Shown here one piece after another: positions 58,899-64,000 of a stretch of 64,000 nt of DNA. The notes beneath the pieces are model-generated. The model did no database searches and was not told the DNA's origin. It was given only the letters and a program-made list of their open reading frames with translations. Numbering within the stretch: position 1 is the stretch's first letter; each line of letters starts with the position of its first letter. The stretch covers positions 16,242 through 80,241 of the forward strand of contig JACRKZ010000130.1 of NCBI GenBank assembly GCA_016235455.1. The letters run 5' to 3'. A program made the translations under genes and the position numbers. The DNA comes from Armatimonadota bacterium. GTDB taxonomy: Bacteria > Armatimonadota > UBA10988.

Positions 58899-60377
58899 TC
58901 AGCGCACCTGGTAGTTCGGCGCCTCTCGCGTGATGGTCACGTCGTGGGCGTGGCTCTCGCGCATGCCCGCCGCGGTGACCCGCGTGAAGGTGGTCTTGGT
59001 GCGCAGTTCGGCCATGCTGGTCACGCCGCAGTAGCCCATGCCGGCGCGAATGCCGCCCACGAGTTGGAAGACCATGCCCTTGAGTGAGCCCTTGTAGGGC
59101 ACGCGGCCTTCGATGCCTTCGGGCACGTACTCGTCGTCGCGGCCCTGGGCGGTCTTGGGGTAGCGGTCGCTGCCCGCCTTCATGGCGCGCAGCGAGCCCA
59201 TGCCGCGGTACTCCTTGTAGGTGCGGCCTTCGAACAGCACGGTCTCGCCGGGGCTCTCCTCGGTGCCGGCCAGCAGGCCGCCGATCATCGCCGAGTCGGC
59301 GCCGGCGGCGAGGACCTTGGTGATATCGCCCGAGTAGCGGATGCCGCCATCGGCGATGACCGGCACGCCGGTGCCTTCGGCCGCGCGGGCGCACTCGAAC
59401 ACGGCGGTGATCTGCGGCATGCCCGCGCCCGAGACGATGCGCGTGGTGCAGATGGAGCCGGGGCCCATGCCCACCTTGATGCCGTCGGCGCCGGCGTCGA
59501 TCAGCGCTCTGGCACCGTCATAGGTGGCCACGTTGCCCACCACGACCTGCGTGTCCGCGCCGAAGCGCCGCTTGAACTCGCGCAGCGCCTCCATCACCGG
59601 GCGGCTGTAGCCGTGCGCGGTGTCGATGAACAGCGCATCGACCTGGGCCTCGACCAGCTTCTCGGCGCGCTCCAGGCCCTTGTCGCCCGTGCCCACGGCG
59701 GCGCCCACGCGCAGCCGGCCCAGGTCGTCCTTGCAGGCGTTGGGGAAGTCGACCACCTTCTGGATGTCCTTGACGGTGATCAGCCCGCGCAGATGGTAGT
59801 TCTCGTCGACAACCAGCAGCTTCTCGATGCGGTGCTCGTGCAGGTGCTGCTCGGCCTCTTGCAGGCTGGTGTGCTCGCGCACGGTGACCAGATCGCGGCT
59901 GGTCATATACGCGCTCACCGGCTGGCTGTAGTCACGCACGAAGCGCACGTCGCGGTTGGTCAGAATGCCGACCAGCAGACCGTCGGCCGCGGTGATGGGC
60001 ACGCCGGAGACCTTGTAGCGGGCCATCAGGTCGAGCGCCTCCTGCAAGGTGGCGTCGGCCGTGAGGGTCACGGGATCGACGATCATGCCGCTCTCCGAGC
60101 GCTTGACCTTGTCGACCTCATGCACCTGTTCTTCGATGCGCATATTGCGGTGGATGACGCCCAAGCCGCCTTCCTGGGCCAGGGCGATGGCCAGGCGAGC
60201 CTCGGTCACCGTGTCCATGGCGGACGACAGGATAGGGATGTTGAGCGGAATGCGCGCGGTGAGATGGGTGCGCACATCGACGGCGTCAGGCAACACATCG
60301 GCATAGCCGGGCACCAAGAGCACGTCGTCCATGCTCAGCCCTTCGATGGTTACGCGTTCCTGCCATGATTCGCTCAT
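58899..60377 (-). CDS. guaB: Inosine-5'-monophosphate dehydrogenase
   Basis: A 492-residue enzyme that oxidises IMP to XMP, the committed step to GTP. The catalytic cysteine is C310 in GPGSICTTRIVSGAG. SAMDTVTEARLAIALAQEGG and the substrate loop VIADGGIRYSGD are intact, and the flap contains VPEGIEGRVPYKGS. Two CBS domains (about 98-210) are inserted in the barrel, as usual. It is the last gene of the operon and overlaps rpe by four bases. Confidence 0.98.
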   Translation of the reverse strand: MSESWQERVTIEGLSMDDVLLVPGYADVLPDAVDVRTHLTARIPLNIPILSSAMDTVTEARLAIALAQEGGLGVIHRNMRIEEQVHEVDKVKRSESGMIVDPVTLTADATLQEALDLMARYKVSGVPITAADGLLVGILTNRDVRFVRDYSQPVSAYMTSRDLVTVREHTSLQEAEQHLHEHRIEKLLVVDENYHLRGLITVKDIQKVVDFPNACKDDLGRLRVGAAVGTGDKGLERAEKLVEAQVDALFIDTAHGYSRPVMEALREFKRRFGADTQVVVGNVATYDGARALIDAGADGIKVGMGPGSICTTRIVSGAGMPQITAVFECARAAEGTGVPVIADGGIRYSGDITKVLAAGADSAMIGGLLAGTEESPGETVLFEGRTYKEYRGMGSLRAMKAGSDRYPKTAQGRDDEYVPEGIEGRVPYKGSLKGMVFQLVGGIRAGMGYCGVTSMAELRTKTTFTRVTAAGMRESHAHDVTITREAPNYQVR

Positions 60378-61036
60378 AGTCGACCCCGCAGTCTGGCAAT
60401 GTTGCCCTTATAGTCGCGCCCGTTGGCGAACACACTCGAACCGCCGCCGACCACGATGTCCGCGCCGGCCGAGACCAGGGAGCCGATGTTGTCGGGCGAT
60501 AGCCCGCCATCGACCTGGACCAACGTCTTGAGGCCGCGCGACTCAATCATCATGCGTACTTGCTCGATTTTGCGGAGCATGGGCTCCAGGAAATGCTGGC
60601 CCGCGTAGCCGGGGTTGACGGTCATCACCGTCACCGCGTCGGCGTAGTCGAGCACCGCGTCGAGCGCCGAAGCGGGTGTGCCAGGATTGAGCGCGACGCC
60701 GGTGGCCACGTCATCGAAGGTGCGAATGAGGTTCAGCGTGCGCACGATATGGCGGCAGGCCTCCACGTGCACGGTGATGCGGCCGCTGCCCGACAGCACG
60801 AACGGCTCGATGTGCCGGTCGGGTTCGAGCACCATCAGATGGGTCTCGAACGGCTTCTCGGTGTAGGGTCGCAGGTCTTCCACGAGCTGGCTGCCCAGCG
60901 TCAGGTTGGGGACAAACTGCCCGTCCATCACGTCGAAGTGGAACAGGTCGGCGCCCGCCTCGTCGAGGGCGCGCACCTCTTCGCCCAATCGGCTGAAGTC
61001 GGCACAGATGATGCTTGGTGCGATGAGGACGCCCAT
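60374..61036 (-). CDS. rpe: Ribulose-phosphate 3-epimerase
   Basis: A 220-residue TIM-barrel enzyme of the pentose-phosphate pathway interconverting ribulose and xylulose 5-phosphate. APSIICADFSRLGEEV, LFHFDVMDGQFVPNLT (metal His/Asp), HLMVLEPDRH, MTVNPGYAGQHF and LVQVDGGLSPDNI are signature segments. It lies nine bases after argS and is coupled to guaB by overlap, linking ribose supply to purine synthesis. Confidence 0.98.
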   Translation of the reverse strand: MGVLIAPSIICADFSRLGEEVRALDEAGADLFHFDVMDGQFVPNLTLGSQLVEDLRPYTEKPFETHLMVLEPDRHIEPFVLSGSGRITVHVEACRHIVRTLNLIRTFDDVATGVALNPGTPASALDAVLDYADAVTVMTVNPGYAGQHFLEPMLRKIEQVRMMIESRGLKTLVQVDGGLSPDNIGSLVSAGADIVVGGGSSVFANGRDYKGNIARLRGRL

Positions 61037-61045
61037 GGTTTTCCC

Positions 61046-62695
61046 TCACATGCGCTCGGGCGCGGTGACTCCCAGCATGTTCAGCACGTTGCGCAGCACA
61101 ATGCGCGCGGCGTGCGCCAGTTCCAACCGTGCCCGCCCCAAGGCGCGGCTCTCCGCGGCGAGGATCGGGCAACGGTCGTAGAAGACATGGAAGGCGGTGG
61201 ACACCTCGGCCGCGTAGGCGGTCAGCCGGTGCGGCTCATGCTCAGCCAGGGCGCGCGACAGCATCTCGGGCAGCCGCGCACACTGCACGATGAGCGCTCG
61301 CTCGGCCTCGGTGGCCAGCAGGCTCAAGTCGAGCGGCGCGTCGGCCAGTGCCGCGGCCTCGTCCCGGCGCAGGACCGAGCAGATGCGTGCGTGGCCGTAC
61401 TGCACATAGAACATCGGGTTCTCGGCCGCCTGCTTGCTGGCCAGTTCCAGGTCGAAGTCCATGTGGCTGTTGGGCGAGCGCATGGCGAAGAAGTAGCGCA
61501 CCGCATCCGGCCCAACCTCGTCGAGCAGGGCGTCGAGCGTCTCGAAGTTGGCCTTGCGGGTGCTCATCTTGACCTGCACGCCGCCACGGCTGAGCGTGAC
61601 GAACTGGTAGAGCACCACGTGGATATGGTCGGTCGAGTCGCCCAGCGCGCGCACCACCGCCAGCACTTCCTGACAGGTGTCGATGTGGTCCGCGCCAAAG
61701 ACATCGATGATGCGGTCGTAGCCGCGCCGGATCTTGTTGCGGTGGTAGGCCATGTCCGGCAGGCGATAGGTGGGCTCGCCCGACGACTTGACCAGCACCG
61801 GGTCCTTGTCCAGCCCGATCGGCTCGCCGCGCAGCCAGACCGCGCCGTCCTTGTCGTAGGCCAGGTCCTTGGCGCGCAGCGCGTCGACCACCTCGTCGAT
61901 ACCGCCGTTGGCGTACAGCGTGCCCTCGTTGAAGAACTCGTCGAAGCGCACGCCCAGCCGCTCACAGGTGCCGCGGATCTCGGCGAAGATGGCCTGCTCG
62001 GCGGCCAGGCGGAAGAGCGACTCATCGCCGTCGGCCACAGCGTCGCCGTGCTCGTCGCGCACCGACTGGGCGATGTCGGTGATGTAGCCGCCTTCGTAGC
62101 CGCCCTCGGGTAGTTCCCAGTCGAGCCCCAGCAACTCGCGGTAGCGCGCGCGGACGCTTTCGCCCAACATGCGCATCTGCCGCCCGGCGTTGTTGAAGTA
62201 GTACTCGCGGGTCACGTCGAACCCGCCCCACTCGTAGAGCCGTGCGACCACATCGCCCAGCACGGCGTTGCGGCCGTGACCGACGGTCAAGGGGCCGGTG
62301 GGGTTGGCGCTGACGAACTCGACGTTGACCCGCTGGCCCGCGCCGAGATCGAGCCGGCCGTAGTTCTCGTCGGCCGCGGTGATCTGGGCCACCAGCCGCT
62401 GGTAGAAGCGGTCATCCACGAAGAAGTTGATGAAGCCGGGTCCGGCGATGTCGACCTTGGAGACGGCGCCCTCGGGGAAGGTCATGGCGCTGGCCAAGAC
62501 GCTGGCCAGGCCGCGGCGGTCGCCCACGCCCAGCACGCCCGCGGCGACCATGGCCGCGTTGGTTGAGAAGTCACCGTGCTCGCGACGCTGTGTCGGCGTG
62601 ACCGAGAAGTTGACCGAGTCCGGGTCGAAGCCGGGGTTCTCCGTGGCCAGGCAGTGCAGACTGGCGCGAATGGCCTCTTCGATAAGCTGTTTCAT
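61046..62695 (-). CDS. argS: Arginyl-tRNA synthetase
   Basis: A 549-residue class I synthetase charging tRNA-Arg. The N-terminal Add-1 domain precedes the HIGH motif, here in NPTGPLTVGHGRNAVLGD. The lysine-poor KMSKS loop appears as VKMSTRKAN. The C-terminal DALR anticodon domain ends in RIVLRNVLNMLGVTAPERM, the usual terminus of the enzyme. It lies ten bases after the CBS-DUF1385 gene and before rpe in one operon. Confidence 0.98.
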   Translation of the reverse strand: MKQLIEEAIRASLHCLATENPGFDPDSVNFSVTPTQRREHGDFSTNAAMVAAGVLGVGDRRGLASVLASAMTFPEGAVSKVDIAGPGFINFFVDDRFYQRLVAQITAADENYGRLDLGAGQRVNVEFVSANPTGPLTVGHGRNAVLGDVVARLYEWGGFDVTREYYFNNAGRQMRMLGESVRARYRELLGLDWELPEGGYEGGYITDIAQSVRDEHGDAVADGDESLFRLAAEQAIFAEIRGTCERLGVRFDEFFNEGTLYANGGIDEVVDALRAKDLAYDKDGAVWLRGEPIGLDKDPVLVKSSGEPTYRLPDMAYHRNKIRRGYDRIIDVFGADHIDTCQEVLAVVRALGDSTDHIHVVLYQFVTLSRGGVQVKMSTRKANFETLDALLDEVGPDAVRYFFAMRSPNSHMDFDLELASKQAAENPMFYVQYGHARICSVLRRDEAAALADAPLDLSLLATEAERALIVQCARLPEMLSRALAEHEPHRLTAYAAEVSTAFHVFYDRCPILAAESRALGRARLELAHAARIVLRNVLNMLGVTAPERM

Positions 62696-62705
62696 GGGTG
62701 ATTTC

Positions 62706-63860
62706 TCATCCTCGGATTATCCACGCGCCTAGCCATAGGGTCAACCCACTGCCGGCCCACCAGGCGGCCGTGGCGCCTAGCGCCACCTGGAGCAGCCCAC
62801 GGTTCCAGACTCGTCGCCACAGCCGCGCGCGGCGGAACGGCTCGCGTTCGTAGTCGCGCAACAGCAGCTTGGCGGCGGCGATGCCGGCCTGCCGATGCCG
62901 GTCGCTCGGCGGCCGCGTGGTGCCGAACTGCTGCGCCCAGCCGCCCAGTCGCCGCCACTGCCACAGCCCCAGCCCCGCGGGCAGCAGCGCCCACAACGGC
63001 CAAGAGCCGGCCACCACCATGGCCACCGGGGTGAGCAACAACAACAGCACGCCCAGGTTGGTGCCGCACCGCGGATGCACGCGCGGCATCAGCGCCGCCT
63101 GCTCCGAGGTCAGCGCCAGCCCGCCTTCCACCAGATGCACCGCCTGATGCTCGCCGGCATGGTAGCCAGCCAGGGGCGACAGCCGCAGCAGCATGGCGAA
63201 GAACGGCAACGGCAGCCAGTCGGCCCAGGCCGCGGCCGGCGTGCTGGCCGGGCCGCCGAGCGTGGCCCACAGCGTGGCCTGCGGATCGGGCGAGACCATG
63301 GCCGCGCACAGCCCGCCGAGCAGTCGCGCCAGGGCCATGAGCAGCGTCAGGTAGGCGCCGGTCAGGATGAGCGCGAGGTCGCCTCGGCCGCCACGGTGCA
63401 GGCCGTCGGTGAGATAGACGCCCAGCGGCGTGGCCATGCCGCCGATGCGCTTGGGCGTGCGTCGGTCGAGCGACTCGCTGAGCAGGCGCTCGCGCGTGAT
63501 GATGCCCACGTAGCGGCCGTCCTCGGCCACCGGCAGCACCTCGACATCCGCGCGCTGGAGCATCGCCATGGCGTCGGATAGCGGCGTCGTCAGCGGCACG
63601 GGCGCCACCGGTGTGAGCATCTGCCGCACGCGCTCGCCGGGGTCGGAGCGCAACACCAGGGCGCCCAGCAACTCGCGCTGACCGACAACGCCGATGACCG
63701 TCACGCCATCGACCACGGGCAGCGCGCTGGCACCGGTGGCGCGCAGGCGTGCGGACACTGTCGTCGCGAAGTCGTCAGGGGAAAGCGGTGCCGGCGTGTC
63801 AATCAACCGGACCAGTTCGCTCGAGGTCGGCGGTTCGTAGCTGTTGCGCGCCATCGCCAC
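62706..63860 (-). CDS. CBS-pair/DUF1385 fusion membrane protein
   Basis: A 384-residue protein. Residues about 15-130 form two CBS motifs (SALPVVDGVTVIGVVGQREL and EVLPVAEDGRYVGIITRERL), which usually bind adenine nucleotides. The rest matches DUF1385: IGGMATPLGVYLTDGL, then membrane helices, the conserved YHAGEHQAVHLVEGGLALTS and HPRCGTNLGVLL, and more helices. His, Glu and Cys in those segments are invariant-looking and may bind metal. The family has no firm function. The CBS part suggests control by energy state or nucleotides. It is the first gene of the operon with argS, rpe and guaB. Confidence 0.87.
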   Translation of the reverse strand: MAMARNSYEPPTSSELVRLIDTPAPLSPDDFATTVSARLRATGASALPVVDGVTVIGVVGQRELLGALVLRSDPGERVRQMLTPVAPVPLTTPLSDAMAMLQRADVEVLPVAEDGRYVGIITRERLLSESLDRRTPKRIGGMATPLGVYLTDGLHRGGRGDLALILTGAYLTLLMALARLLGGLCAAMVSPDPQATLWATLGGPASTPAAAWADWLPLPFFAMLLRLSPLAGYHAGEHQAVHLVEGGLALTSEQAALMPRVHPRCGTNLGVLLLLLTPVAMVVAGSWPLWALLPAGLGLWQWRRLGGWAQQFGTTRPPSDRHRQAGIAAAKLLLRDYEREPFRRARLWRRVWNRGLLQVALGATAAWWAGSGLTLWLGAWIIRG

Positions 63861-63910
63861 CTGCTTAGGAACATAAGGATAGCAGAGGGTCGGCTCAGCG
63901 GCAATCCGAA

Positions 63911-64000
63911 GAGCGGCGCAGGGAGCAAGAAACGGTGTCAGGGACCGTTTTCGTGAGCGAAAACGGTCCCTGACACCGTTTCTTGCTCCCTGCGCCGCTC
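63911..64000. repeat. Long palindrome, copy 2 of the dispersed repeat (may continue past the window)
   Basis: Arms 63911-63953 and 63958-64000 are 43 bases, perfectly complementary, with the 4-base loop TGAG. The half-site shares GCAAGAAACGGTGTCAGGGA and following ACCGTT with copy 1 at 10162-10233, while the outer flanks differ. It lies upstream of the CBS-DUF1385 gene start, again not in a terminator position for a gene seen here. Confidence 0.88.

Noticed and set aside
58616..58933. Small plus-strand protein between GH95 and guaB
   Set aside because: It translates the hairpin repeats and the end of guaB in antisense, has low complexity and no ribosome site or family match.
1..64000. tRNA, rRNA, CRISPR array, prophage or insertion sequence
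   Set aside because: No cloverleaf, ribosomal signature, regularly spaced repeat array, integrase or transposase was recognised by eye.

Overview
The window is high-GC (roughly two thirds G+C) bacterial chromosome, densely packed and mostly in short operons. Seven gene pairs are joined by 4-base start/stop overlaps. The best lineage hint is a type IV prepilin-like DUF1559 protein (49796-50494). Its N-terminus, with FTLIELLVVIAIIAILAAIL followed by an FPVFAKAREKAR stretch, has the form I associate with Armatimonadota rather than Planctomycetota. An apparent outer-membrane beta-barrel fragment, lipoproteins and many secreted glycosidases fit a diderm saprophyte. The phylum assignment is inference. 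I see no rRNA, tRNA, CRISPR array, transposase or phage gene.

Layout. 1-6.6 kb: a barrel fragment running without a stop into an oppositely oriented gene, an ECF sigma factor coupled to an anti-sigma/VWA membrane protein, and a divergent polysaccharide deacetylase plus hybrid histidine kinase. 6.6-16.4 kb: Rel (ppGpp) and a glycosyltransferase, then a giant TPR protein, an aldo/keto-reductase-fold protein without its catalytic residues, and tgt. 16.4-19.5 kb: a secreted protein and groES-groEL. 19.6-28.1 kb: a signalling block with a HAD phosphatase, EAL-HDOD protein, OmpR-type regulator, histidine kinase split by an in-frame amber codon, CheY-like protein, and a large hybrid kinase on the other strand. 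28.4-33 kb: ilvD, queC, a beta-propeller protein and a TPR protein. 33-42 kb: a long minus-strand run (FmdB-like protein, glycosidase-like protein, folP, folK, a lone gspF/pilC, a membrane DnaJ, panC, nadX, nadC, ndk). 42-50.5 kb: MoxR-like ATPase, GH51 arabinofuranosidase, phosphohexomutase and mannose-6-phosphate isomerase, an M24-like lipoprotein, and the prepilin-like protein. 50.7-58.6 kb: sulfatase, small lipoprotein, aldo/keto reductase, endonuclease IV, M20 amidohydrolase, GH95 fucosidase. 58.9-63.9 kb: a minus-strand operon of a CBS-DUF1385 fusion, argS, rpe and guaB.

Functional themes are extracellular polysaccharide breakdown (GH51, GH95, sulfatase, deacetylase, glycosidase-like protein), envelope-linked signalling (four kinases or regulators plus ECF/VWA), and cofactor or nucleotide housekeeping (folate, NAD, pantothenate, queuosine, IMP dehydrogenase, NDK).

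The intergenic DNA is rich in inverted repeats. A long palindrome with a shared 25-base half-site occurs twice (10162-10233 and 63911-64000), and one copy lies between divergent genes, so it is better read as a mobile palindromic repeat than as a terminator. Most strongly supported of the unusual features are these palindromes, the sigma factor/anti-sigma-VWA pair, the amber-split kinase, the Rel coiled-coil insertion, and three proteins whose folds appear to have lost catalytic residues. No gene-free stretch exceeds 300 bases.
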